From NCBI GenBank assembly GCA_036571765.1, contig BROE01000006.1:13840509-13904508 (forward strand): DNA of 64,000 bases. Direction: 5' to 3'. A model generated the notes under the pieces. That model had not been told where the DNA came from, made no database searches, and saw nothing but the letters and a program-made list of their open reading frames with translations. Shown piece by piece: positions 32,665-44,320 of the stretch. Within the stretch, counting starts at the first letter, position 1, and each line of letters opens with the position of its first letter. Source of the DNA: Plecoglossus altivelis (lineage: Eukaryota; Chordata; Actinopteri; Osmeriformes; Plecoglossidae). Both the position numbers and the translations under genes were made by a program.

Positions 32665-34689
32665 TTCCTAATGGAGGTGTATATGAAGCAGCCAGGGCCT
32701 GGGTTTTTCTTTATTCCCCCCCGTGGGGGTGTAGGGTGATGGATGGCAGGAGACGTGGACCATTTACTAGCCAGGGTGGAACTGAGGAATCTCCATCTTC
32801 TCTCTGAGAGCAGTCACCAGACAGCTCACCGAGACGATCAGTCTATTTCCACAGGGGGAGGAGATGCCGAACGAAGGCCCCACCACACACACACACACTC
32901 TCTCGCTTACAGTAGATACAAGTCATGCACAAACAAACACACACCTAGATGGATGGGTATCGACCTGGAAGTATTGTTCCAAGAAGCCAATCAAGAAGGA
33001 ATTATCAGATGTGTGTTGAAACACACACACACACATTCATATACTCTAACAAACCACTTGCAAAACAGGCTTTAACTGTAGAGAAATACGGCATGCACGT
33101 TCCACTTCATTTTAACGCTCTTGAATCCAATCAGTGTCACGTCAAGCCTTGGGTTTAGTGGTATAACACAGTCACAATGTGGGAATTGCAGTTCACATCT
33201 GTGTAGAAAATTAGCTCCCATCTAATGAACTGGCAGTCAATTATGTTCTTGTACTCCGACGAAGGGGAGTGTGTTTGTGCTTCATGAGTGACACAAACGC
33301 CACCCTCACACCCACATTCATCACCTTAGTGGGTACAGCCTGGCAGTTTGATGCCAGCCTTACCAGTCTTGAGGGACAGGGAGAAGCTAAGACAGATGCC
33401 ATCTGATTGTAGCTAATTTGATTTCTGCTGTGAGCCTGTCATCGGTACATGGACTGCACATTAATTGAGATCATGCAAATAAGACAAGGCTTAACTTAGC
33501 TCATTCTACATTGTCGTATGGGTTTTTTTTTTCTCTGTGCGTTTCACTTCATTTTTCCTTCCATCCCTCTAGCTCTCCCTTCTGTTTTGCTTATTGATGT
33601 AATGGCATCTCTCTCTCTGTTCATCTCTCCGTCTCTCTCTCCATCCATCTCTCTGTCTCTCTCTCCCTCTGCTCTGTAATCTCTCTTGTGTTCAGTTCTT
33701 GGCAGCCTGTTGCAGTGTCTGTTGACTGACTGGTCAGAGAGCCTGACGGTGTATCTTTCCGCTCGATGTGCGAGGAGAGAACCAGGGAAGCCCGGGCCAG
33801 GATCCTGTAGTCATAACCCCTTCCACCAGCCCCCTTCCTGGGATACTCCTCCCCCTCTGGGTCTGCGTGTTGTCCTGGAGATGTTCATCCCAGATTCAGT
33901 GACTACCAGCGCCTCCCTCCCCTCAGACCTCTGGTGTGGCCGGACCCGGGAGAAGACTCATAGAACTGGGATGAAAGACGTAGCTCTGGTGATCACGCAT
34001 TCCAATTTACCGCGTAACCGATTAGAACGATTCCAACTTCAATCTAAGTGTTGCGCTGGTATTTTGCACATGTGCAATTTGGCCTAAATGGCTCATCTTT
34101 GAGTGATTTACATGGGAGAAGCACACGGTGGGGATGGGATGGTAGAAATGGGAAAGAAAACGAGTCTGACAAGGGTCTTTCAGGACATGGTGAGGGAGTA
34201 ATTATGTTTTAATAAGTGTTCTGTGATTCTGTGTGTGTATATAGTTTTCAGTGCGATGCTTAGCCTTGCATTAATCTTGTCTCATTAAAGTTTCCTTTGT
34301 GGTGTGACGCTACTGTAGCTCCAGCAGGAAGCAGTTCTGGAAGTGCGCCGTATGATGACAGACTTACTGCTGTTGTTTTTAAGTCTTCGCCCCCGCCGAG
34401 CGTGAATATTGTTTCACCTCACGTGCTATGTTTGCACAGGGAGTCGTTAACAGTGCCGGAGCAAGTGTCGAAATGTATTTTAAAAGAAAGTGTGCTGGTG
34501 CGTACTGTGGTAGAATGCATTATCACCCATCCTGACTGTCTGGGAGGGATCTGCCTTCCTCCTACTGCTGCTGTGTAAAGACTAGCAGGAAGGCAGAAGG
34601 ATTTCGGGGATGATGTCATAGGTGCCTTGGCTTTGATCTTGATGACCTTTGGAGTTGTCAGATGGCATTGACTCTCTGATACTGTCTCA
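32665..34689. other. Unique sequence with minor repeats
   Basis: Short CA runs at 32883-32898 and 33020-33035; CT-rich at 33607-33675 ending GTTCAG, which looks like a splice acceptor. The plus frame after it (33686-34087, 133 codons) has no recognisable domain and is not called as a gene. Confidence 0.45.
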
Positions 34690-35360
34690 TGAAGAGTATA
34701 ATTCCTCCCTAGCCATCTCTCTAACCCTAATCCTCTCCATGACCCCAACTCTCTCCCTAACCTTAACTCTCTTCCCCCCATCTGTACAGCTAGTGCCCAC
34801 TTTTTATCTTATTTGTATTTTATAATATATTTTCATCTACCTTTATTATGTTCCATATGTGTTCTATGTTTGCACTTACCTGCCAAAGTCAATTATGTGC
34901 TTGCTTATCTTGCATAGCGAATAAAACTAATTCTGTTCTGTTCTGTACAACCCTCTCTCTAACCTTAACTCTCTCCCTAACCCTCTCTCCAACATTAACT
35001 CTCTCTTCCTAACCCTAACACTCGCTCTAACCTTAACCCTCTCCCTAACACTCGCTCTAACCCTAACCCTCTCTCTTATGCTCTCCCTAACCCTAACCCT
35101 CTCTCGAACATGAACCCTCTCTCTAACCCTGACCCTCTCTCAAATCCTCTCTTCAACCTTAACCCTCTCTAACCCTAACCCTCTCTAACCCTAACCCTCT
35201 CTCCAACATTAACCCTCTCTCTAACGCTCTCCCTAACCCTTACCTTCTCTCTAACCCTAACCCTCTCACTTAACCCTTCTCTCTAATCCTTACCCTCTCT
35301 CTAACCCTAACCCTCTCACTTAACCCTTCTCTCTAATCCTTACCCTCTCTCTAACCTGAC
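34690..35360. repeat. Telomere-like minisatellite (CTAACCCTCTC)n
   Basis: Degenerate array of CTCTCTCTAACC and CCCTAACCCTAACCCTCTCT-like units, roughly 18 bp. The TAACCC motif is the vertebrate telomere repeat in the C-strand sense, but it is never present as a long pure array; CTCTC inserts interrupt it every one or two units. A longer duplication of the TTACCCTCTCTCTAACCC type is visible at 35230-35350. The array is split by an inserted LINE-like tail at 34789-34941. Confidence 0.85.
34789..34941 (+). mobile_element. Short non-LTR retrotransposon (LINE-like) 3' tail
   Basis: About 150 bases of AT-rich unique sequence interrupt the telomere-like minisatellite. They end GCGAATAAAACTAATTCTG and a short (TTCTG)n tail, the form of 3' end seen in several fish LINE families that terminate in an AATAAA-containing segment plus a short microsatellite. 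An 8-bp direct repeat, TCTGTACA, flanks it (34781-34788 and 34942-34949), consistent with a target-site duplication, although part of the right copy could be read as tail. Severe 5' truncation is usual for LINE insertions. No coding sequence remains and the family is not identified. Confidence 0.5.
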
Positions 35361-35910
35361 CGGGTTAACAGTTGTGACTGCATTGTCCCTTTAGCGCAGC
35401 AGTAGCATCTCTCTGATTTGAGTCAACTGACAGTTGAACATCCCCCTCCACCCCCCTCCATGCCAGTTTTCTGTGGGTTAACAGTTGTGCCTTCACCACA
35501 TCACCTGGGGCATTGGCCTAAGCAGGAAGCCAGGCAGGCAGAATAAACACATTATTTCCTAAAGTGTGTGAATGCGCCCGGGCGACCTCCTCCTTCCCCC
35601 CCTCCTCCCCCTCCACCTCTCTACCCTTCTCTCTCTTCCCTCCGGTGCATCTGATAAAATTAATTGAAAAGAAAAAGCTCGTTGCTGCCTAAGGAACTGT
35701 TATTGTTATTATTCTAATTAGCGACTGCGGCCGGTCCCACCGTCTCTGTGGCCTGTTAGCTTCCGGGCGAAAGCTTCTAATGAGGTGGCAGTCATTTGGT
35801 GTCAACTCCACTGTGAAAGAGCACAGCCGATGAAGCGGAATGGGGCCCATCACTGTTTGTGTTAGCGCAAATGTGGGTGTGTCTGATTGTGCAAGGGAAT
35901 GCGGGTGTGC
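35361..35910. other. Unique sequence, regulatory-looking in part
   Basis: 35640-35800 is AT-rich and non-repetitive with AAATTAATTGAAAAG and TTCTAATTAGCGAC, resembling homeodomain-rich conserved non-coding DNA. C-rich patch at 35575-35640. No gene recognised. Confidence 0.4.
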
Positions 35911-36080
35911 GCGCGATTGCCCGTATTTGTGTGTGTATGTGATGTGTGTATGTGCGTGCGTGCGTGTGTGTATATGTGATGTGTGTATGTGTGTGCGTGT
36001 GCGTGCGTGCGTGTATGTGATGCATGTGTGCGTGCGTGTGTGTGCATCTGCGCATGCGCGTTTGTGTGTGCGCGTGTGCG
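35911..36080. repeat. (GT)n array with GC interruptions
   Basis: GT-rich, alternating purine-pyrimidine DNA. A GTGTGTATGTGATGTGTG unit is repeated (35930-36020), and GCGC interruptions raise Z-DNA potential. Confidence 0.9.
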
Positions 36081-37385
36081 AATTAGCTCATCATGGTCGG
36101 GGCTCCGAGGGGCTGCCGACAGCTTTCAGATGCGGTCAAGAATAACCAAGCAGCAGACCTGAGTAGATTAGCCATTAATATGCTGACTACACTTTACCAC
36201 TCACGCCCCCACTAACACCCCACCAACACGACCACCACCAACCAGAAGGACTTACGGTGATTAAGAACAACCCTATGGTAGCAACCACATCTAAATGAAC
36301 GCTTCCAGTCTGTACTGGTCTATAAATAACATGGCAATGGTATTATTGTTAATACAGTGAAAGCGGCCTTTCGTTAGCGTAAAACAGCTTCTTCATGCAG
36401 GAGAGACAGATGGAATCAGTAGTGTGTACTAATGAGTGGTCCTTTTAAACAGTTTACTGATCTAATGAGTGTATTAGGATGGCAGCATGCAACATGAACC
36501 CAAGCACAAGTCATGTTCGATGCTTTATACTGGAACTTTGATTCATGTTTTTTCTTCGCTCAAGTCAGATATATGGAAACCAGTCCAACATGTTGATTAG
36601 CATGCCAGAAAGAGACACGCTAGTTAGTTAGCACCCTGATGCCCTGAGCACCCAACCTCCGTTTCACACAGAACTTTGCAGTTATTATCCCACCACTCAT
36701 TAAAAGGAAGAAAAAAAGAAATGAGGAGAAAGAAGTGTTATTCATGCTTGATTTGATGCATTCGCAACTGTGCATGGTCTGATCCATCATTGCGAATCTT
36801 TAGCTCCTGGCTATTGAAAACAAGACTGTGTTTATTTTTTTACCCCTCCCGCTTTCTTTTAAGACCAGTTAGGTTCGATTTGGTTGAACGGCTGGCTAAA
36901 AAGCCACTTTTGTGCACCAATCCTGTTTATGTCCCTCTGCAATGGTTGTAAGGTAAAGTACTTAAAACAAGGTACAAGTCCTGTATTTCCTAACAAGCCT
37001 CCTTTCCTTGCTGTCCTCTCGTTGATGAGACTGTAGGTTAGCGTGGCAAGGACAGGAGAGTGGAACTCTCTGACATTCAGCTCTCCCGGCCCCCTGTGTG
37101 CCGGGTGGGGGGGAGAGGGGAGGAGGGGGGCTGGAGACCAGAAGTGTTTGGAGTGTGGGAGACTTAGCTGTAAGATCCGTGAGAGCGGACAGCTGTTAGA
37201 GGGCCCTGGATGGCGGTGGCTTCTTCAGTAGCGCCGCCGCCGCTACTGAGCGTGGGCAGAGGGGAGCCATGCGAAGCCCTGCTGCAGTATTTGGCTGTCG
37301 TGAGCTCGGTTCCTCTGAGCCATCAGCTGGGAAAACTGCTGAGTAAAACTGAATGGGAGGGGTAAGTGTGTGTCTGTGTGGAAGT
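36081..37385. other. Unique sequence, no gene seen
   Basis: About 1.3 kb of mostly AT-rich, non-repetitive DNA, with a GC-rich patch at 37080-37270 containing GCCGCCGCCGC. No exon or RNA recognised. Confidence 0.5.
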
Positions 37386-37840
37386 GTTTGTGTGTGTGTG
37401 TGTGTGTGTGTGAGGCGGGGGGGTGTTATGGTGGGGGGTAACTCAATTAAAAACCAGCTGTGCCCTATTCCTCAGTTTGCCCTCAAGCACCCCCCCTTCC
37501 CCCTCCATATTTCTTCACCCCACCACCACCCTCACTTCCTCCTCCCACATTCAACCCCCGCTGTTCTCGAAACCGCCTAGAAGCTCTGAAACACATGCCA
37601 CTGGATTCGACGCATCCACAAAGTGTGCGTGCACACGGGCACGCGCGCACACACACACTGCTTAATACTTACACTACTGAGGAATCCCCCCACCTCTCCT
37701 CATCACGTCCTCCCAAATATAAATGTTCATTTGCCCCCTGCTGACTGATTTAATGTCTACAGACATGAGACCCCACACCCCTACCACACCAGATCTACAC
37801 ACACTCACACACACACACACACACAAACACACACACGCTG
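37386..37840. repeat. Scattered (GT)n and (CA)n arrays with C-rich DNA
   Basis: GT run at 37388-37412; C-rich 37490-37560; CA runs at 37648-37660 and 37798-37838. Unique spacers between. Confidence 0.8.
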
Positions 37841-38280
37841 CAATACCTGTTACAGCCTCCCATCAGCTAGCTCCCATTCAACCTCAGGAGAAACACTTAC
37901 AGAGGCAAGGTGATAACTGGAGTGAACGGCAGAATAGAGAGAAGAAAGAGGAGTGCAAGTTAATGGGAAATACAAGACAGACAGGCAGACAGACAGACAA
38001 TGTAAGGCCTCCTCCATGCCTTTCTTACTGAAGTAAGTACTGAGCAAATCACTGTAGGAGGAAGGCTCACCGCAGGCAAACTGAACTGATTTTATACATT
38101 TCACAGCTGTGTTCTCGACTGTGTGGGTATTAAATGACGCTGGGAAGATGACAAATGCTCATTAAACTGTACAACAGCTTCACTGTCTTCAAAGATGACC
38201 AAATGGCTGCCACATGCTAAGTTCTGAAGAGATCTAATTTAATCAAGCAGTATATTAGCAGCATACAGACAGAAGTACAG
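37841..38280. other. Unique sequence, no gene seen
   Basis: AT-rich single-copy-looking DNA with a short (CAGA)n at 37977-38000. It leads into the motif cluster. Confidence 0.5.
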
Positions 38281-38445
38281 TTATCGTGGCTTAATAAGGT
38301 TGTATGTATGGAAGGCCTATAGTGCTTAGCTGGCTAATCAGTGGTAATTCTATAAGTTCGGGTTCTTTAATTAGCTAATTTGCATTTGGAGAATTAATCA
38401 AAATTGATTATGTAATTAACAACGCAATGCATCTTCTCACTGGTG
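38281..38445. promoter_or_regulatory. Homeodomain/POU motif cluster, candidate enhancer
   Basis: A strongly AT-rich, non-repetitive stretch packed with homeodomain-type cores: GGCTAATCAG (38332-38341), TAATTA (38368-38373), an adjacent perfect POU octamer ATTTGCAT (38378-38385), GAATTAATCA (38391-38400), TTGATTA (38404-38410) and TAATTA (38413-38418). Density and diversity are much higher than in neighbouring DNA. This is the usual look of a vertebrate developmental enhancer. Motif identity is seen directly; function is inferred. Confidence 0.4.
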
Positions 38446-40320
38446 GTGAGTGTCCACACACACATGCACACACTCACAAATGTGCATGCTCACATGCAAG
38501 CACACACGCCTGTTCCCACACGCTAGCGCACACACACTACAGAACTGGTCATTGGCGGTGCAAAGTGTTCACGCTGGTGTTAACCCATGAGTATTATGGA
38601 ATGTGATTGGTGATGATAAATGTAGGGGTGTGAGCTGATTGGGCAAGGTTAACCAGAACTGCTGACAACCTGCAGTCTGTAATGACCAAGATAGCAGAGA
38701 GAGGCTCATTCATAACACTAGAAGGTGTTGAGGCTCAAGCCCCCCCAGCACATTAGCCATGAACATTAGTTTTTGATGATGAACCAAACGATGAAGGCGC
38801 ACGCTAATCACACGCCCACGACAGGTTTCGCTGCATCGCATGCGTGTTGATAGGAACTGTCGGTCGTGCGCCCAGATGCACCCCCACGTAGAAAAGCATC
38901 CCCTTCTTGGAGCCCGCGCTCAAACCGCTCGAATCAAATCTTGACCGATTTCGTCTTGGCATGGCGGTCAAACGGAGGGCAGACGGGTGTCTCGCGCTGT
39001 CATTCTCAACGAGAAAAGAAGAACGTTGGTTATTTGTTTATAGAACTGGTTCTCAACACGCTGGGTGAAGATCCAGCCGGAAACACCGAAGGCAACGTGT
39101 CTGCTTGTTGAGAGTATAGTTGAAAACCAGCTAACCACTTGCTTTCCTGATATGTGAGTAAAAGATAAGAATGAGTGTGAAAAGGGTGCGAAAGCTGTTG
39201 GTAGTAGAATACGAAACAAAAGGTATTATAAATGGGCTGCAAAAACAGTTTGTGAATGCCGTTCATAAGTAGTGGAACAGAGCTAGGCCTAAATCGTTTG
39301 CTTGTACTGTCCCCAGGCCTAATCCCTGTCTATGAGCACCTGAGCACTGATAGACAGGGTGACAGATGAAATTCAGCTGATTTTGCTGCTTTAAAGCCTC
39401 CTTTTGACAGCTCGCTCTGAGAAGAGTCTGGTGACCGGGTCTCTGCCTCCTTCTAAAAGCAGCCTCAGTCTGTTCTGCATGGCCTGCATGGTCAGGACTA
39501 TGTTGATTACATGTAGGCCTACTTGCACCTGAGGAAGACATTGCAGGTCAAAACTATTCTTCATGCAATCACAAGGGGGTTGCGATGATCACAGTTTCTC
39601 CAGCTCATCTGCATTTCGCTGTGCAGTTCAACGCCGCACCTGCATCCCCAACCCACCAGAGATGAGGGCCATATCTACCCCCACTCCTCTTCTCCACCTC
39701 CTCCCTCTCTTTTATTCCCGCTTCCCTCCATTCCCCCTCTCCGGGTTGTAAAGGCGCAATCTGTCTGTTGTAATGATGTCTGATGGGAATGGTCTTTTTT
39801 GTGAGTAAAAACTAACCCCCAGAAGAAGAAACAAACAAAAAAAATAGAACAAGGCACATTCGCGAGACAAACAAATAGGCTTTATTTTTTTTCCAATCCA
39901 AGTTAAGTTTATTTCGACTGCTTGTTTTCTCGTCTGATGTTGCCTCCAGGGTTTGGATGTTAAGAACGACTACACATGCTTTACTTAAAACAAAGTCAGC
40001 TTTTAGAGATGTAATGCTCCACCAGGTGTTATTTTTTATCTTCAGCAATACATGAGAGATCCATCTGAAGTTAAGTCTTTATCAGACAAGCCATTGGGCC
40101 CCTTAACAAGCAGTTTTCCAATAATCAAGCCTCAGTCTACTCACTCCACAGGGAAATATGCAGTTAGCATCTTGGTAATAGGTGGAAATAGCATAACAGG
40201 TAACTATATGTCCCTAGTTAGGCAGAGTAATTGCACGCGTTTGTTATTGCATCTCTCTATTGCTCCGGTAATAGCACGCCATTAGATGATTTGGGGATTT
40301 GAACGGAAGCCCGTGGGAGA
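38446..40320. other. Unique sequence, partly regulatory-looking
   Basis: Short CA runs at 38455-38535. From 40000 to 40290 the DNA is AT-rich and non-repetitive with GGTAATAGGTGG, TAATTGCACG and GGTAATAGCACG, again resembling conserved non-coding DNA. C-rich patch at 39680-39745. No gene recognised. Confidence 0.45.
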
Positions 40321-40939
40321 GCGCCGCGGGGCTTGAGGTAACGGGGTCGTTTGCATAGGAGCATATATCTCAGTTGTGCAAGTATGTTCCTTCTATTTAG
40401 AAAACAATGGATGAGAGATCAAGTCGTGCAATAATCTATTGATTTAATACGAAGCCCTTTGGCTTCACCTTCTTTACGCATCCGAAGGCGCAAACGCCAT
40501 CTCTTGTTAAATAGCTTAGGTCAGAAATAGGACACCTTTTAATTAGCTGATCAGGATCAATACATTTGGCCATGAACGCGCTCTCTGATGGCTCCAGACT
40601 TGGCAATGATCTGCCAATGGTAGCTCCCGCTCTGGTTCGCGGTGCGCGCAGCTTTTCGGATTGTCCGACGAGCACATTCAGGGCATACCCGCGTGCGGTG
40701 GATCTGAAGAGCGTCACGGCGCACCTCTCTAGACAACAATTCGTTATACATTTCTACCATTAGACGAAGGCTTTCTGTTGATTATTGGCTTTCTGAAGAT
40801 GGTCGGAGTGGAGTGTTTTGTCGTTTGATGGTCGATAGATAAATTGCAGCGCTCTTTTCAGTTCATCGTCTGTTTTCACTACGTAAATTGAAAAAAAGAC
40901 GTTTATCAAAGTAGGCTGTTTACGTTCTGTGGAAGTCGG
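40321..40939. other. Unique CpG-containing sequence
   Basis: Non-repetitive with a CpG-richer patch at 40630-40725 (GGTTCGCGGTGCGCGC). Contains TTTAATTAGCT at about 40538, an 11-mer also present at 38366. Minus-strand frames here (40436-40760) are unfamiliar. Confidence 0.45.
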
Positions 40940-41037
40940 CTATATGCGAGTGTACAGTCGGACCGTTCGGCTCGAAGGAAGGAAAAGTTTAGATTGTGAC
41001 AGGATTATGCTGCGAGCGACGCGCGACTGAGAAACAG
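40940..41037 (+). promoter_or_regulatory. Possible TATA promoter and short 5' exon
   Basis: CTATATGCGAG at 40940-40950 lies about 30 bases upstream of GTCGGACCGTTCGGC. A CpG-containing, non-repetitive stretch follows and ends GAGAAACAG|GTATGA at 41037/41038, a good splice-donor match. This could be a 5' untranslated exon of a gene lying to the right. There is no reading frame to support it, so it remains a guess from local signals. Confidence 0.18.
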
Positions 41038-41746
41038 GTATGAACGTATTCCCTTAACGATGCTCACGCGCTCCTTTGGTCTCAATTCCAATGTCATTCC
41101 TTAGCTCTGAGAACGAGCTAAAATGTGGTCTGTCCTCAAGTCTATTGCAGATCGATGTCATGACCAATGTTTTATGAAATCAAGCTATCTCGGTGCGTGA
41201 TTTATGTGTTTGTGTTTCTAGGGGGTAAGCTTCTCTGTTCAGTGTATGCAGCTATGTCTCCACAAGTCTGCCTCGATCTGCTGAGAGGGCGCATACATTG
41301 GTCTGCAGATGTAGTCTGCTGTCCATGTCCGCAGTAGCCTACACACGGAATGCATTCCTGCATCCATAACCGATTGGGTTTCAAAGTAAATGGGATGATT
41401 TGATTTAGTGCGTATTTCGCTCAACTAAAATGAGCGGGTCACCTGCTGCAGCTTGTACCGGAGATGCGGCGCGTCATACCACCGCTGAAGTCTCTCATGA
41501 GCTTTGAGGAAAGCCAATGCGTGTCACCACGCGCGGTCATGTTTACCTCATATCACAGTCCGCTGGCTTATAGCTCTTGTCTGTGGTAATAACAGCGGAC
41601 GACAAGTGGTGGACGTGCTGGAAAAGGCAAATGAGTGGCTTCGATATTGGAGCTCTATCTTCATGAGGCTGGAGCACAGCTCACAATTAGTTCTGCCTGA
41701 ATGCGTGTGTGTACCGCAGCGCAGGGACTCGCGCTGTGACCGCTGT
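41038..41746. other. Unique sequence, no gene seen
   Basis: Non-repetitive DNA downstream of the possible 5' exon. No coding frame, acceptor or RNA that I can support. Confidence 0.5.
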
Positions 41747-41752
41747 GGCCGC

Positions 41753-41783
<31 letters not shown>

Positions 41784-42033
41784 GGTGTCTGCGGAGGGCA
41801 AACAGCGGGCAAGCTGTCGCTTCATCATAATAGAGCTCTTTCCACCTTCGTGCCTCAGCAGCTTGACCTGTCTTTCTCGCGGTCGGCAACCTCCCGCATG
41901 GCGCGTTCACAGCGACAGCAAGCGGCAATGAGCCACCAGTGGGGTCTGTCTGCCTGTCAGTCTGCATGCCTGTCTGCCTACTTAGCTGCCTGGTGTGTGT
42001 CTGTATGTCTGCCTGCCTGTCTGTCTGCCTATT
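41747..42033. repeat. (GT)n and degenerate (CTGY)n arrays
   Basis: GT run at 41752-41776. Degenerate CTGT/CTGC tetranucleotides at 41946-42033. Unique, CpG-containing DNA between. Confidence 0.8.
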
Positions 42034-42707
42034 CTTGTCCTGTGGAGTAATCTGAGGAGATGTACAGTATGGCCTCCCCATCCATGAGTAGCACTGTAAA
42101 GAAACAGACTTCAGATTTTCCAAATACTTCCTTTCCGTTTCTCCATGTCCAAATGGAGATGCAGAAGGTGGGGGCTATGCACATTTGGAGTCCAGTTTTT
42201 AATTGTATCCATAGAGATTGAGACAGATTTACTTTGAAGTAATGGGCTCTGGCATCTTCTGTGGAAAAAAAAAACGAAAAAGCTCTGAGTCATCTCTGTG
42301 GATGTGCTCACAGTCCGTAAGTCTGTATCTCTGACGGGCCCAGTCCTCCCTGCCCCTCTCCCTTTCCCTGCCCCTCTCCCTTTCCCTGCCCCTCTCCCTT
42401 TCCCTCGTCTCACCCCACACTGCAGTAACTACCTTGCAGTATTGAAACGTGGGCTTTCAAATGTCATTAACGGTTTCATGCTTCGCTGCGACGGAAATCA
42501 GAGTGGATTTGCGTTGGAAGGCCACATGGATGTGAGGATCAAACATTCTCTGCAAACATTTGAGTGATTCCTTTGAGGCCCCCGCACCAGGTGTGTGTGT
42601 AGACATTCTTTTTCATACAAATACAATTCCCTTACTTTCCCTAACTTGTTCCACACAGTAGATATGAGTCATGGAAAGCTAGACACATACACACGGTTAC
42701 CCCCCCT
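42034..42707. other. Unique sequence with an 18-bp triplication
   Basis: Three tandem copies of an 18-bp CCTGCCCCTCTCCCTTTC unit lie at about 42347-42403. The rest is single-copy-looking with no gene. Confidence 0.6.
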
Positions 42708-42877
42708 TCACACACACACACACACACTCACACACAGTAACACACACACAGTAACACACACACACAGTTACACACAGCTCGATGAGGCACCCTACAGAGC
42801 ATCACACTTTCATCCTTCTGGGGCTCGTTTTTTCTCTCCTCCTTCCCGATCACCACCTCCTTCCCTCCTTTACATCA

Positions 42878-42947
<70 letters not shown>

Positions 42948-43060
42948 CTTTCTCTCTGTGTGTCTCTCTCTCTCTCTCTCTCTCTCTGTGTCTGTCTCTC
43001 TGTCTCTCTCTCTGTCTCTCTCCCACTCAGTTTCTCTCTCTCTCTCTCTCCAATGCTGCC
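42708..43060. repeat. (CA)n arrays then long (CT)n array
   Basis: CA arrays with CAGTAA interruptions at 42708-42775. A short unique spacer is followed by CT dinucleotides from 42880, with a CTAT tetranucleotide stretch near 42928-42948 and GTGT interruptions. Confidence 0.93.
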
Positions 43061-43179
43061 TTCTTCTCTGTCCCTCTGATCTCTCCATCTCTCAACCCTG
43101 ACAGGGCCAAATTAATAAGTGATGCCTACAAATCTCAAATGGACTGAGCGTGATCATTAATGACGCATATGGAGCAACT

Positions 43180-43235
43180 CTCTCTCGCACTCTCTCGCTC
43201 TCTCTCTCTCTCTCTCACACACAGACACACACACA
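43180..43235. repeat. (CT)n-(CA)n compound array
   Basis: CT repeats followed by CA repeats. Confidence 0.93.
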
Positions 43236-43308
43236 CTGTTCTTAAATACAGCAGATTAACCCTGAGTTGTCCTCATCTCGTCACCTGCCACCCTGATTTA
43301 CTGCACTT

Positions 43309-43311
<3 letters not shown>

Positions 43312-43360
<49 letters not shown>
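43312..43360. repeat. (GT)n microsatellite
   Basis: Uninterrupted GT array of about 24 copies, one of the purest in the window. Confidence 0.97.
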
Positions 43361-43363
<3 letters not shown>

Positions 43364-43684
43364 GCATTGGCTTGTGGTCTGGCTCTAGTCTTTGTTGATA
43401 ATAAGAGCTCACAGTGGACAGCAGGCCGTGTCAGCCACAATCACCACACAGGCCCTCAGGCTGCTCCAGTTGGCATGATCACACACACACACGGCTAGCA
43501 AGACTGCAGTCAGGACCAGGGTGGCAATGGGGATTGGGCCTGCGTCTGTGTGTGTCTGTGTGTGGGTTGCTTGCTTGCAGTGTGTGTCCAACTTGCCTTA
43601 ATGGAGTGCGACGCTCATCACATACAGTACACACATTTATTGAATCCTAAATCTCATTCCCTTCCTGCCAGTCTACCTGTATCT
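43361..43684. other. Unique sequence with short CA/GT runs
   Basis: Small CA run at 43482-43492 and GT-rich patch at 43545-43567. No gene. Confidence 0.55.
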
Positions 43685-43795
43685 CTCTGTGTCACAGTCT
43701 CTCTCTCTCCCTCCCCCTCTCTCTCTCCTTCTCTTCTTTCTCTCCTCCTCTCTCTCTCTCTCTCTCCGTCTTTCTCTCTCTCTCTCTCTCTCTCA
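43685..43795. repeat. CT-rich array
   Basis: CTCTCT and CTCCTC units. Confidence 0.93.
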
Positions 43796-44135
43796 ATTCC
43801 AATAATAGTTCATCGACAATAGATTTCCATGTTAAACAATGTACCAAAGGCCAAGGGCCAACAGTGAAGGAGGAAACAACATGTTATTGACAGTCACGAA
43901 AGAACATACTGTAATTATGATCAATCTTCAAGCAAACAAGCATAATAATTGAATGTAACATGTCATGCAAAAGGCATCTTACTCAAATTCAATCGTGAGT
44001 GGCATGTTATGAGATCCTTCAGATTTTGCCCAAATAAACACACTTTCCAATTTACATGCATTTCAACATGCAGATACATCTACGCATATGTGCAACATTC
44101 ACATGTTAAATACGTACACAGCTTTTTATATTTTG
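43796..44135. other. Unique AT-rich sequence, no gene seen
   Basis: AT-rich single-copy-looking DNA between two CT arrays. Nothing recognised. Confidence 0.5.
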
Positions 44136-44320
44136 CCTCTCTCTCAACTTATCTTTCTCCCTCTCTCTCTCTCTCTCTTCTTCTCCCTCTTCTCGCTCTC
44201 GTCTCTCTCTTCTCTCTCTCTCTCTTCTCTCTCTCTCTCTTCTTTCTCCCTCCTTCTCTCTCTCTTCCATATTTCTCTCTCTCCCTCCTTCTCTCTCTCC
44301 CCTATTTCTCTCTCTCTCTA
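44136..44320. repeat. CT-rich array
   Basis: CT dinucleotides with TTCTTCTC and CTCCTTCT interruptions. CTCTTCCATATTTCTC and CCCCTATTTCTC show an internal duplication near 44262-44310. Confidence 0.93.

Noticed and set aside
33686..34087. 133-codon plus frame after an acceptor-like CT tract
   Set aside because: The peptide is unfamiliar and the CT tract is a normal microsatellite here, so the acceptor-like signal is expected by chance.
34690..35360. True interstitial telomere
   Set aside because: TAACCC is never present as a long pure array; CT-rich inserts break it every unit or two, so only 'telomere-like' is justified.
41548..42123. 191-codon minus frame
   Set aside because: Crosses a CTGY array and a GT run; the non-repeat portion has no domain.
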